Part shown: positions 10,830 through 21,860 of the stretch, in pieces
Position numbering within the stretch: position 1 is the stretch's first letter
Layout of the letters: every line of letters starts with the position of its first letter
Assembly: GCA_036898135.1 (NCBI GenBank)
Contig: CM072511.1
Location: 33,549,324 to 33,613,323 of the forward strand
Length of the DNA stretch: 64,000 nucleotides
Direction of reading: 5' to 3'
Source: Oncomelania hupensis
Lineage: Eukaryota > Mollusca > Gastropoda > Littorinimorpha > Pomatiopsidae
Program-made: the position numbers and the translations under genes
Notes under the pieces: model-generated
What the model was told of the DNA's origin: nothing
Database searches by the model: none
Seen by the model: the letters and a program-made list of their open reading frames with translations, nothing else

Positions 10830-11660
10830 CTAAAAGCGAAAGCCCATATGATATGACTCACATGCTCCTTATGAAACTTGCATTATTTAACATGAAAATG
10901 AGTGCCCAGAAAAAAAGAAACGAAAGCGTGGCCTTAAAATGCAAATTAATACCGACTTTGATCTTACGATGCGCTTGTCAAGACGACCTTGACCTCCAGC
11001 TCCAAATACATTAATGTACGATAAAATAAACTACAGCAAAAATTGTATGATGAACCACAATAAAACAAACAGTGACCTTGAGATGTATAATCAACTAACC
11101 CAATGTTGTTGCACAGAGACCTACTATGAGTCAAATATAGAGTTTTTCTACTGTATGATCAATTTCTTCTTCTTCTTTTTTTTGGTTGTAAGGCCTAAAC
11201 TGACCTTGACTTTAAAAATCAAGGCAAAAACGAATCTATATGAAAGATCAATATATTATCTCTAAATGCAACAAATTTGGACTTCATATCTCTCCTAGTT
11301 TATGGTTAAGGTCACGTCAAAGTACCCATACGAGCCGATTTTGGATAGTTCCAGTGACCTTGACTTTTGGAGCGAGGCTTACCAAATTTGCACAGTATGT
11401 GTGTCTCGTTAATACCTAGCATACATTAGAGGTTCATAATTTTGGGGGAAATGTGACAATTGTGTGAATAATTGTAATGTTTTACTAACATTTGTTGACC
11501 TTGAAGTCATTCACTGACCATTTTCAAAGTATCATGAATATACACCATCTTACTAAGTTTGGTTGTGACAGTTTGAATAGGTTCCAATATGTTAAATCAC
11601 TGGCAAGTTTTGCACAGGCGGACGGCGGACAGGCAGACGGACAACAACAAAAATTGTAAT
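10830..11660 (+). repeat. Dispersed TGACCTTGA-rich repeat, longest copy
   Basis: TGACCTTGA is present at 11073-11081, 11201-11209, 11355-11363 and 11496-11504, plus near versions. It ends near 'tttgcacaggcggacggcggacaggcagacgg'. It is similar in order to copies 1-3. No protein is recognisable. Confidence 0.7.
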
Positions 11661-11710
11661 GTTATTTTTGGACTACTTAGGAATCATCTTGCAAAGATTT
11701 GCAAAAATCT

Positions 11711-12314
11711 TGAAGTTAGTTAGTTATTCATAGCTTACAGGGTCCAGCGGACTGCAAAAAGCCGAATCAGGACCACAAATTCAAGACCACAACTTCGCTG
11801 AAAGAGGACTCGCCCCTGATCCGCATAAAAGATCTGCCGAAACCACCTTAGTGGTAACACGTAAGGCACTCCATCAGCCGGTTACTTTGCAATAAAGACA
11901 TCCCACGCAGGCTCAGGCTATACTCTAATTTATCGAACCCCCGTTTACAAAAACAAAATAGAATACAAACATCATTATAAAATATCAAGAAAACACACAC
12001 ATATAAAATGCTTATATTGCCAAATAATAACATCATAGGAAGCCCCAGTGATCATCTGGCAGAAAGCGTCCTATATTCCCAAGCTGATCCAACAGACCTC
12101 ACAAACAAAAGAGGAGTTTTGTCCCGGAAGAGTTTTCAAGAAGGTAGGTGACTGGTCCAGCAAAGAAGAAGATAGTATAGTAGGTTGATAGAACAGAGTA
12201 GGAATGAGAAAAAACGAAAGGAGAAAGACAGCGAAAGTGGGAATTTAAAGCACGTAATTTCCAGAAAGCGGGGGTACTATTTATACTAAAACCCCTGGCA
12301 CCCCCACGAAGGGC
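11711..12314 (-). mobile_element. 0.7-kb retroposon family copy with 10-bp target duplication
   Basis: GCAAAAATCT at 11701-11710 is repeated at 12315-12324. Between them lies a minus-orientation copy with a (TTAG)n-type tail and the GTCCAGCGGACTGCAAA signature, truncated at its 5' side after 'cccctggcacccccacgaa'. The tail differs from the (CAAT)n subfamily. Confidence 0.85.
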
Positions 12315-12567
12315 AAAAATCTAGGGAAAAAAAATCTATAAAAAAAAATTGGGTGAATAAATAGACACACAATGATTGCATGTGAGTTTAACAGGAACTA
12401 TATAGTATAATTTTTAAAAGATACAATATTTTTCATAATAAAAAATACAGCATAAAAATTAACAATATCCCTGACCAATAACCTCTTTTGCACATGGTCT
12501 TGCTTTAAATTCTTGGAGAACAAAGTACTATAAGGATATTGTTTGCATTAATAATAACAACAACAAC

Positions 12568-12646
<79 letters not shown>

Positions 12647-13328
12647 GTAATAATAATAATTTTAAAACACACTTCATCCCTATTAAAAGCTTGAAATAAG
12701 TTACAATGCCAAGCAAACTTAGAATAAAATAAAAATAAAAATAGGACATTTAAATACATACACTTAAATACATACAGAAAACTTTAAAACTGTGTACATG
12801 CACGCAGGCTTCAAACGTTACCAAAAAAAAAGCACAAACACAAAATAACAAACATAATAAATCAACCACCATTTAAAAAAAAACAATGAAACAGAACTTT
12901 ACATGTACATTGATTGTTGGGCGACAACTAAATTAGACAACAGCAACAAAAAGATAAGTTATTCCTATGTACATCACTCCAGCAGGTGAGTGCGAAACAG
13001 ATGAGTTTTTAAACTGTTCTGAAAGACTGCAGTGTCTGGCTGTTTTGGAGAGGGACAGGAAGGGCATAGCTGAGTTTGGGGCCGGCAAGTGCGAATGTGC
13101 GCTTTCCGTAAGCCTCTGGGCGAACACGTGGTACCGAGAGATGGCCGAGCTCGGATAAGCGCAGAGATCTAAATGGCGCATTAGGCATCAGGAGCTGCGA
13201 GAGGTAGAAAGGCACTATGTCATGCAAGCAACGGTAGCACAGAGTTGCAATTTTGTACTCTATGCGAGCGCTGACCGGCAGCCAATGCACTCTCAGGAGT
13301 GGTTTGGCATGATCAAATTCGTTTACAC

Positions 13329-15538
13329 CAAAGAATATGGGTATACTACAAAGAAGAATCATAACACGATTCTATGCGAAACGAGTGACGTCAGCGACAC
13401 CACGGCGACACCAAGCGGCTGCGTGGCGGAGCAGGTCAAGGGAGGTAAACAGACCACATAGCAACATGTAACTACAGACGATATTGCTCGACTGTATCGG
13501 CGTGTTTCTGATGAATCCCGAACATATTTGTCAACAAAATTACTGTGTAATGTGTAGGAAAATGACTCCCTGCAATAATGGTGGTATTTTTGCACATTTG
13601 TTTTTCGTCAACATTGTGATATAGAGCTTACAATTTACATGGAAATGGTGAATGAAAACAGTTCAATTCTACTTATTTTATTTATTTTTTATTTATTTTT
13701 TTTTACAAATTCATACAAACAAGAGGCCTTTTAATGATATTCAAGTTTGTGCTGTTGGTGACTGAGTCATAAAACAACACTATTGCAGCATTCCAGAGTG
13801 CTAAATTGTAATCATAAATTAATATCCCCCATTGAATAGTGATTAGTGGGCTAAAGAGCGTTGGTTGTCAATTGAACAAAAGGGAACTTGCGAAAATTTA
13901 ACACTGCTTAAGCTTTGCATAATCATAATTATTGTCAAATTCAGTTCAATTTGTAAATATGTTATTGTTTCCTTTGGTTTAGTTTTCTTTGTAGTTTTTG
14001 TATGATTACTTTTTTTTCTTTTCTTTAACGCTTGTTGTCTTATAGTCCGCCCCACAGTTTGTTTGTTTGTACATTGTTTAAGGTCCAGTTAATTCTTTAG
14101 AGTCCAGGTTTAAAAAACAGTATAAAAGGAAATATAAAAATCTTAAATACTAAACATAAATAATTAACAGGAAAAATGTATTTTAGTTGGTGGTATGGTG
14201 GCTTTGATGTGGCCATGTCACAAGATCAAATGGACTATCCAAAATAATCTTACAGGGGACAGTATAAGGTGGGAGGAAGAGAGACAGACAGAAGAAGAGG
14301 TGGGAAGATAACATTGTAGAGGTGACAGGCCTGAGATTGAGTGATGCCCTAAGAGAGGCAGAAAACAGAGAATTGGAGAGAATTGATTGCCAAATCATCA
14401 GTGGTGCCCCCCCCCCCCCTCCCCCGGTTCACAAGACTATGGGATAGGTGAGGTGGTGAAGGTGATGGTGGCTTTATTCTGCCATATGGCTTTAGTAATT
14501 GCCTTTGCATGCCTGTTAATTTCTTATGTTTATTATTTAATATATTTATATTTCCTTTTATACTGTTTTTTTAAAAACCTGGATTTCGAAAAGTTGAGGT
14601 GAATACTCTGCGTCTCCAGCGCCTCCTAATTTTATGACCTTGTAAACATGATCCGTGTGAGGTGTCATGAAGCTGATGTCATCTGTGTTGTATTGCTCTG
14701 TCCTGTCCAACGGTCAAGTCTCCTCTCTGAAAATCCTTAACGGGAAGAGAGGGGACTATAAACTGATTAAATAAATAATATAATAATAATAGTCCAACGG
14801 TCCTGATACAACTCTAAAGAATTAACTGGACCTTAAGCAATGTACAAACAAACAAACAAATTGTGGGGTGGACTATAAGACAACAACAAGCGTTAAAGAA
14901 AAGAAAAAAAAGTAATCATACAAAAACAACAAAGAAAACCAAACCAAAGGAAACAATAACATATTTACAAATTGAACTGAATTTGACAATAAATATGATT
15001 ATTCAAAGCAGTGTTTAATTTTCACAAGTTCCCTTTTGTTTAATTGACAACCAACGCTCTTTAGCCCACTAATCACTATTCAATGGGGGATATTAATTTA
15101 TGAATACAATTTAGCACTCTGGCATGCTGAAATAGTTTTGTTTTATGATTCAGTCACCAACAGCACAAACTTGAATATCATAAAAAGTCCTCATGTTTGT
15201 ATGAATTTAAAAAAAAAACCGAAAGAAAGAAGTAGAATTCGAACTGTTTTCATTCACCATTTCCATGTAAATTGTAAGCTCTATATCACAATGTTGATGA
15301 AAAACAAATGTGTAAAAATACCAGCATTATTGCATGGAGTCATTTTCCTATACATCAGAAACACGCCGATACAGTCGAGCAATATAGTCTGTATTTACAT
15401 GTTGCTATGTGGTCTGTTTACCTCCATTGACCTGCTCCGCCTCGCAGCCGCTTGACGGCGCTGCTTTTAAAACGTCTTCACTTTTTATAAAGGGAAAGCC
15501 TCGGATGATTCTTCTTTGTAGTATACCCATATTCTTTG
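13329..15538. mobile_element. 2.2-kb foldback DNA transposon with ~730-775 bp inverted arms
   Basis: The left arm (13329-14103) and the right arm (14811-15538) are inverted copies over almost their whole length, starting CAAAGAATATGGGTATACTA at both ends. Small indels are seen, for example in the 'gtgacgtcagcgacacc' part. The element is flanked by TTTACAC (13322-13328 and 15539-15545); GTTTACAC also fits if the last G is shared. A 7-8 bp duplication with ends starting CA suggests hAT or a P-like class, not proven. The ~707-bp loop holds an RTE fragment. No transposase remains. Confidence 0.85.
14182..14450 (+). pseudogene. RTE-type LINE 3' fragment in the foldback loop
   Basis: Broken frames match the C-terminus of RTE reverse transcriptase: WYGHVT-like text near 14190, a GGRKR/RRGR-type basic stretch near 14270-14310, and the SSVVPxRF..YGIG-type end near 14400-14450. 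It is a different, older subfamily from the copies at 23.1 and 27.4 kb. It is interrupted by a poly-C run (14408-14421). Confidence 0.7.
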
Positions 15539-15853
15539 TTTACACAGAACAATGCGAGCTGCATTATTTTGCACTCTTTGAATTTTGTCAAGAAGCGTGG
15601 CTGTAAGACCCACCTTGAGAGCATTACAAAAGTTCGTACGAGACAACACAAATGCAGACATCAGCCTCTTTGAAGCATCAACAGTGAGAAAAGGTCTGAT
15701 ATGACTGATTCTGCGCAGCTCTAGAAAAATCGTCTTGCAAAGCATATTAGTGTGGCTTTCCATAGACAGTGATTTATTAAGATAGACCCCCAGGTTACGC
15801 ACTGTTTTAGCAAATTCAATCTGCGCACCTGAAAAAGTAAGAGAGGTAGAGTA

Positions 15854-18800
15854 GCGTGGGGCTAAACGCCCCCCTTAAGCAAGAAATGCTCTCTGTCTTC
15901 TGAAGTACGCTCTAAAGAGCCACAATTGCATGTATAGGTAGGGATGTAGTAAAGGTTTGTATACACAAACATTCTTTCTGATAACGATGAAAAAACAAAC
16001 ACAGTGAATGAAAGAAATAAAAAATTTATTTTGCCGTTTTGCCCCACTTGGGGGGTCAAACGCCCTGGAGGGTGGGGCTAAATGCCTAGACTGGGCGTTT
16101 TACCCCACCTTGACAGGCGTTTTGTCCCATGACCTGAAAAGTTAGAAAACAAATAGAACAGAAGCTTTCTGTCTACAAACATTCGAAATGTCCAATATCC
16201 GTTGTAACTGTGTTCCAAGTTTATTGTAGGAAAGGCGGATTCGTGTCATTTTAGGCATGTCTATTCCGACTCTGCCTCAGATTCACAGTTAGGACAGATG
16301 AAGTAGGGAAGCCCTGGGGTGCACTCGTCATGTGCCCACAGTAAACATATTTGACACTGGACCCATGTCTCACGAGATCTGGAGTTGCAGAATAGTTCGG
16401 CACATACCAAACAAGGCCATTCCTCATTTTCATCACTTGACTCCTCATCAGATTCTGGACGTCTCCTTTTACCTTTTCTATCTTTGAATTTGCTACTCCC
16501 AGCCTTTGGTTTGTCCCTTGATTCTGTGTCTTTCTTGTTTGTTTCTGCCATTTTTTTATTTTCTTTAGCCGCTTTTTTCTTTTCTTCTGTTGCTTTTTTC
16601 TTGGCTTGCCTTTCCACGAGTTTGGCCTTGTAAGGAGATGAGGTCAGCACTTCTGCCACCTCTCTCTTTTTTCGAGCTGATTTTCTTTTAGGCTGCATCT
16701 TTGGAATAGGAGACAGATTAGTGATCATCTCCCTGATGCTGTCATTGGGATTGGAGCTGATGCTGCTTGTCTCGGTAGTTGCAGTGTTTTTAATAATACA
16801 GTCGTAGTGACCAACCTCCTCACCGACACTTGTAAATCGCACGATTAAGGAACTGTTCTCTCCTTGGCCATAGCGCTGGATCACTACATTGTTGCTGTTG
16901 ATCACAATGATCTGTTTTGTCAGAACCTTGCTAGTGGCACAGATTTCTAGCTCGCCTGGGAAAGATTTTGGTTCTGTCATTGCTGCAATGCGTTCCTCAA
17001 CTGTTGAGAAGTGGATCCATTGTGGTAGATCTGCATTCAATGTGTCTTCATCTAGATCTGCGTAATCACTGAAGTGACTACACATGTATGAGACAACCTG
17101 CGCCCGAAGCCCATCAGCCTGGCTTGTTTCATTGATCTTCATGACCGCTGATGTTAGCTCCCCATGCTCATCCCGCACTGCATTTTGGAGGCTTGCATCA
17201 AGACCAGTGACAAGGCTCCTGAAGAAACATCTGCCATCCCCAGATGTCTTAATGACTCTCATGTCATACATGCATTCTGCAGCTGTTGAAGATGGGTTGC
17301 AGGATGCCTGTTCTTCCAATGTCCTAGGTTGATCTGATGAATCAACGCGGGGCGGTATGCAGAATGGCATGGGTTCATTTTGCGCTTGGTGAACTTCTGT
17401 TTCATCTTGCAGGGTTGCCTCTCTGGCATCTGGAGATCCTCCATCTCCTGCAGGCATCCCATCAGTAGAGGTCAATAGATTTACGTCTCTTGGTTCATCC
17501 ATCTCCAGAACCCCTTCAAAGTCAGCGTCCGTGAACACGTTGGGATCAAAGGGTTCCAGACCACAGGTCTTAAAGCCATTCACAGCTTTCTCTGGAAGTG
17601 CTGTCCTGAGGAAAGCTTTCCCTGAGAGGGCAGCCATGTTGTGCACAGTGATCCGCTGACCTGGGTTTGAAACCATCCAGTTGTCTGCTTCGGCATTGAA
17701 ACTGGCTTTCAAGGCTTTGAAATACGTCCGGTCAAGTGGCTGCAGTTTGTGGGTACAGTGGGGAGGAAACGATATAAGTTCAATGCCTTTTTCGCGGCAA
17801 AATTGGACAGCTTCAAAAGTTTTATGGCTGTGATGGCCATCCAGTAATATCAGCTGGGGGTTGTCTGGAGAGGCATTCGTGAAGTCCGCGAAGTGTGCAA
17901 GCCACTTGATGAACAGCTGTGCATCAGTCCAGCCACTTGGACTAGCATAGCCTACTGATTGTGGTGGAGCTCCATTCATCAAGGACTCTACCATCCTCTT
18001 GCGTGGAAAGATGAACATTGGCGCCAAGAAGACACCGGCTGCACGGCAGGCGCAAACTACAGTCACAAGTGTACCCCTTTCAGCACTCGTAGCTTTACCC
18101 ACCAGTCTTGCCCCCTTTTCAGCCAAAATCCTTCCTGGTTTTTGGACAGTAGACAGACCTGTCTCATCCATGTTCCAAAGCCTTGCTGGAGTGTAGGATT
18201 TGGACACCAAACTATCCTTGAATATCTCAAAGAAACGTTGAACTTGGTTCCTATTGAACCCAGAAAAACGTGCTATGCTTGTGGATACAGGCTGCCGGAT
18301 AGTCAGATTATGGCGAGCTATAAAGTTCCGGACCCAGTCCTTTCCTGCCATCTTGGTTTCCTTGTTGAAGGGGTGACTAATTTTAGCTTTTTCACAGAGA
18401 TCAAAGGCCAGGCGTCTGAGGTCCAGAAAACGCAATCCATAAAACCGCCTCTGCATATTGATCACATGTTCTTTCAAGTGAAGTTCAATGTCAGACGGCA
18501 GAAATGATTTGCCTCGTCCGAATCTTTGCACGCCTGGATGAACAACTTGTTTGTCCCTGTGTCTTCTCAAGGTCCTCTGAGGAACACCAAACTCTTTACT
18601 CGCACGGTTAATCGAATGCCCGTTGTTAATGGCCCGCAAAGCATCTGCCAAGTTTGTTGCGCCATAGCTGCCCCTGTCAGTCTTCCTTTTGTACACACGC
18701 ACCATTATCTGTTGAAAAGAAATAATAACAAGAAGAGTCAATGTAATGTCATGTAAAAGTAGATCTAAACAGACAGTCAATAAAGCAAATAGTTCAGTGG

Positions 18801-19238
18801 TGGGGCTAAACGCCCTTGAATGGGGCAAAACGCCCGGTGTGGGCATTTAGCCCCACCAGTGCGGTGGCGTTTAGCCCCACACTACCCACTTTACAAGCAC
18901 GTTGTTGTACAAGACCACTCAAGGGAAATCACCAAGTCAATCATGTATCACTGTTTGCGCACTTTATCCTTGTAACAAAAAATGCAGGCATTGATTTGAT
19001 TCGTCTGTGTTTAGCGTAGTAGCACTAAATAAATGGACACCCTAAATTTACAATTATTTGGTTAAAATTTAAAAAGTATGACAGTTTACTTACTGCAAGC
19101 TTGAGAGAGCTACGACTTCGCGTCAACGAAGGCCGCCGCTTACATCGTCATGCAAAAGCACTCTGGGAAGCTGACACCACGTGTGTGCTAAGAACAATGG
19201 GAGGGCGTTTTACCCGACCTTGCCGTTTAGCCCCACGC
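15854..19238 (-). mobile_element. Pogo-type DNA transposon carrying a transposase-OTU-PHD gene
   Basis: Terminal inverted repeats begin GCGTGGGGCTAAACG at 15854 and, in reverse complement, at 19238. They are flanked by TA at 15852-15853 and 19239-19240, the target duplication of the pogo/Tc1-mariner superfamily. Both ends carry arrays of a GGGGC(T/A)AAACGCCC-like word in both orientations: left at ~15858, 16032, 16052, 16073, 16093 and 16116; right at ~18802, 18822, 18841, 18867, 19203 and 19223. These are likely transposase-binding sites. The single gene lies between. Intact ends, an exact target duplication and an open frame suggest recent activity. Confidence 0.92.
16261..18705 (-). CDS. 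Pogo DDD transposase fused to OTU protease and PHD finger
   Basis: The frame is open from 18846, but the likely start is Met48 at 18705: just upstream lies a splice-acceptor-like TTTCTTTTCAACAG, so a 5' leader intron is possible. Residues below count from 18846. A Psq-type helix-turn-helix is at ~50-97 and a second DNA-binding region at ~110-190. The DDE_1 transposase core has Asp227 (WNMDETG), Asp336 (LLDGHHSH) and Asp372 (LQPLDRTYF). An OTU domain at ~527-690 has GDGRCFFRSL (Asp537, Cys540) and His680 (GHYD), so its catalytic residues are kept. A Lys/Glu-rich nuclear-type linker at ~715-805 is followed by a C4HC3 PHD finger at 812-854 (C812, C815, C831, C834, H839, C842, C851, C854). By family knowledge it cuts and inserts its element in the nucleus. 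The OTU part may deubiquitinate a host factor (inference). Pogo transposases are usually ~500-600 residues; the extra length is the OTU region. Confidence 0.93.
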   Translation of the reverse strand: MVRVYKRKTDRGSYGATNLADALRAINNGHSINRASKEFGVPQRTLRRHRDKQVVHPGVQRFGRGKSFLPSDIELHLKEHVINMQRRFYGLRFLDLRRLAFDLCEKAKISHPFNKETKMAGKDWVRNFIARHNLTIRQPVSTSIARFSGFNRNQVQRFFEIFKDSLVSKSYTPARLWNMDETGLSTVQKPGRILAEKGARLVGKATSAERGTLVTVVCACRAAGVFLAPMFIFPRKRMVESLMNGAPPQSVGYASPSGWTDAQLFIKWLAHFADFTNASPDNPQLILLDGHHSHKTFEAVQFCREKGIELISFPPHCTHKLQPLDRTYFKALKASFNAEADNWMVSNPGQRITVHNMAALSGKAFLRTALPEKAVNGFKTCGLEPFDPNVFTDADFEGVLEMDEPRDVNLLTSTDGMPAGDGGSPDAREATLQDETEVHQAQNEPMPFCIPPRVDSSDQPRTLEEQASCNPSSTAAECMYDMRVIKTSGDGRCFFRSLVTGLDASLQNAVRDEHGELTSAVMKINETSQADGLRAQVVSYMCSHFSDYADLDEDTLNADLPQWIHFSTVEERIAAMTEPKSFPGELEICATSKVLTKQIIVINSNNVVIQRYGQGENSSLIVRFTSVGEEVGHYDCIIKNTATTETSSISSNPNDSIREMITNLSPIPKMQPKRKSARKKREVAEVLTSSPYKAKLVERQAKKKATEEKKKAAKENKKMAETNKKDTESRDKPKAGSSKFKDRKGKRRRPESDEESSDENEEWPCLVCAELFCNSRSRETWVQCQICLLWAHDECTPGLPYFICPNCESEAESE

Positions 19239-19854
19239 TACTCTAGTGTTTGAAATGGATTTAAGTTTATGATCTGTTGCAATGGAAATCAGTTCAGTCT
19301 TATCGTCACTTATTTTAAGCTTGTTTACGTGTGGTCATCCAGTGCTTAACTGATTCCACAGTTTTCTGCACTATACAAAACAGCTGAAGGGACTGGGAGG
19401 AAATCACAGACTGATGGATTTGGGTATCGTCCGCGAACATGTAATACAGCATGTTGAACTGCCTGATCACGGCACTCAAAGGTTCATTTGTAAAGATAAT
19501 ATAAAACACCTCATTCATGACTGTAGTGTAGTGTAACAACACAATGGGAGGTTGAAAGGTGTGACTGTGGGTACCTTTAAATGACACGAGTTAATTCATA
19601 ATCCATTCTCATAGCTTAACTGTATGCTGACTCCTTGCATAAGCTATCCTTCTTTGAGTGGTGATATATCAATCGGAGTCAAAAACTCTGAGCGAACAAA
19701 TACTAGCTGAAGACCAACTTCGTAAGTGATGCAGATGAATTTAATAGGCCTATATTTAGGTTTGTGACAAAAATTGTGAATAATGATAATGTATTCAGAC
19801 ATACATTTTGAGAGGAACGAGTAAATTAAACAGTAAAACGCAACTTTGACTTAC

Positions 19855-19975
19855 GGCTGAAATGTCCTTGATATACTTATCACAATCGGACAAAGCAATC
19901 ACAAATACTTCTAGAAAATCATCGAGTGCAGCATGTACGTGTGCAAAGCACTTGAATGCCAATGCTGCTGCCAAC
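19855..19975 (-). CDS. Candidate internal exon, possibly prominin-like
   Basis: On the minus strand a 40-codon open segment is bounded by an acceptor (TTGACTCAG at ~19976) and a consensus donor (TCAGCC/GTAAGT at ~19854). It reads FKCFAHVHAALDDFLEVF and then VIALSDCDKYIKDISA, a helical, acidic pattern expected just after the second membrane segment of a prominin. It starts in phase 2 and ends in phase 0. It lies ~1.9 kb downstream of the membrane-segment exon at 21550-21860 on the same strand. Without a homology search the family call is tentative. Confidence 0.35.
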
Positions 19976-20023
19976 CTGAGTCAACAATCGATAATAATAA
20001 TATTTGAGTCATCAACAACTGCT

Positions 20024-20206
<183 letters not shown>

Positions 20207-20447
20207 GCGCCTAATCTAGACTTAGTTCTAAGCGTTTACATGAGTACAGAACAACTTTATAAAACAAAATGAGGAAAACTCATTAACGATTAACAATATT
20301 AACCTAACATATAAATACTAGTGAGTCTAACACACACACATACTTGTTTTCATGGTGTTATTATGACTTTTCCAAAACGCCACATACATTGTGTTGACAA
20401 TGGGTCATATTGCGTCCCCCCTTTTAAGTACTTTTAAGTGTTCTAAC

Positions 20448-20510
20448 ACTAACCCTAACCCTAACCCTTACTTTAACCCTTACGGTAACACAGCCCTTAC
20501 CCTAGCGGAT
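20448..20510. repeat. Short telomere-like CCCTAA tract
   Basis: It contains ACCCTAACCCTAACCCTTAC plus degenerate units. It is too short to be a telomere and is likely interstitial. A poly-C/(CA)n tract follows at ~20602-20652. Confidence 0.6.
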
Positions 20511-20617
20511 CATTGGCTTGACGTCAAAACATGGAGGTCTGTCAAAACAAGTTATGTAGATGTTCACTGGTTTGTCCAAATAACGCCGTGTAAACAAGTA
20601 CACACACACACGCACAC

Positions 20618-20648
<31 letters not shown>

Positions 20649-20689
20649 GCACAAACTCACACGCGAACTAAGACTTTTTAGATCTGTTT

Positions 20690-21320
20690 CATCGATTTCA
20701 ATCGGTAGAAGGAAAACAATGAGTTTTAAGAGAGGATTTAAATTACTGAATTGAAGATGAATTTCTGAGAAAAATAGGCAGTTTGTTCCAAAAACTAGGG
20801 CCCTGATAAGAGAAAGCACGTTCACCATATCATTTCGTAAGCACAGCTGGAACTGCAAAACGACGGGTGTCAGAGGATGAGCAAAGTTGTCTATAAGGTA
20901 CATAAATGTGAAGAAGGTCAGCAATAGATTGAGGGGCAGTAGAGTTGAGGACACTGAAACAAAGGGATGAAACTTTATGCTGGATACGCCGCTCCACAGG
21001 AATCCAGCGAAGGGACAGAAGAAGAGGAGTGACATGGTCAAGTTTACTTGAGCGAAATATTAACTGGGCAGCATGATTCTGGACCTTTTGAATTTTCTGA
21101 ATGAGATAGCCAGGAGAGCCAGAGAATAATCAATTCTATAAAGTACAAATGCACGCAGAAGAGTTTTTGTTGCTTCTTCAGAAAGAAGATGGAGTATGGA
21201 CGAAATTCTGTGTATTTCATAGTAACAAATCCGACAGAGAGTAGAAAAATGATAATGAAAAGACAGTGTTTGGTCCAGAGTGACAAAGGTTGCGAACAGA
21301 GGTAGAGAAAGTGATGGTGG
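20690..21320 (-). pseudogene. LINE (CR1/L2 type) C-terminal fragment
   Basis: Minus-strand frames give CRICYYEIHRISSILHLL and then SEEATKTLLRAFVLYRIDY. After frameshifts they give IQKVQNHAAQLIFRSSKLDH, TPLLLSLRWIPVERRIQHKV and RAFSYQGPSFWNKLP. This is the conserved C-terminal third of CR1/L2-like reverse transcriptases. Frameshifts make it inactive. Confidence 0.85.
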
Positions 21321-21344
21321 CTCCATTGAGTAATAATAATAATA

Positions 21345-21353
21345 ATAAAAAAA

Positions 21354-21425
<72 letters not shown>

Positions 21426-21525
21426 CATTTTCATCATCATCATGATCATCATCATCATTATCATCATCATCATCACCAACATCATCATCATCATCAACAT
21501 CATCATCATCATCATCATCATCATT
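21345..21525. repeat. (ATT)n followed by (ATC)n microsatellites
   Basis: An ATT run (~21356-21423) passes into imperfect ATC units (~21430-21522). It truncates the reading of the neighbouring exon-like segment. Confidence 0.95.
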
Positions 21526-21549
21526 TGCACAAAAGCAAAGGACACCCGA

Positions 21550-21860
21550 GTACACTGGACGCCTTGCAAATAAGGCGCTGGGCCTATTTGAATATAAGTG
21601 GACTTGAAATAATCCAATACAATAAATACCAACATGGCAGTTGCAGCTAGAGAGAATATGATAAGTCCTTTGCAAGTGACTGCTTTGGTGGAGGGCAGTG
21701 GTCGGACGGTATTGCGCGCAATGCGAGGCCGTCTTTTGCAGCATGGAGAGCAACATAGGCAGCAGGGCATGCAGCAGATGAACAGAAGGATGTAGATGGC
21801 CGTAAGCACAATCCCCAGACTCACGTTTACTTGGAAGCCTGTGGGCAACGGCATATCTTG
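21550..21860 (-). CDS. Candidate prominin-like exon with membrane segments and Cys-rich loop
   Basis: The segment starts directly after a strong acceptor (ATTTCACTATTTCAG at 21861). It encodes a hydrophobic helix (VSLGIVLTAIYILLFICC), a Cys-rich turn (MPCCLCCSPCCKRR), a basic linker, and a second helix (GLIIFSLAATAMLVFIVLDYF). A membrane segment followed by a CC-rich cytosolic loop and another membrane segment is the hallmark of the first membrane hairpin of prominins, pentaspan glycoproteins of plasma-membrane protrusions. The donor is uncertain: GTATTT after ATGTTG, or GTCCAG further down, are possible. The frame finally runs into an (ATC)n microsatellite. Confidence 0.45.

Larger units (their letters stand above)
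12545..19520 (-). pseudogene. CR1/Jockey-type LINE split by two DNA transposons
   Basis: Read on the minus strand, the pieces are colinear. RT with YMFADDTQIHQS is at ~19241-19520. NT LEYSTSLTFSGAQIEFAKTVRNLGVYL, which crosses the pogo insertion site, and LDKIQRVQNNAARIVL are at 15546-15853. The C-terminal HWLPVSARIEYKIATLCYRC is at ~13010-13320. A 3' untranslated stretch and an (ATT)n tail reach ~12545-12659. The LINE is 5'-truncated and carries stops. Removing 15854-19238 plus one TA restores an open frame across that junction, which fixes the order of events: LINE first, DNA transposons later. Confidence 0.85.

Noticed and set aside
20448..20510. A chromosome end (telomere)
   Set aside because: Only about three clean CCCTAA units occur, flanked by ordinary sequence.
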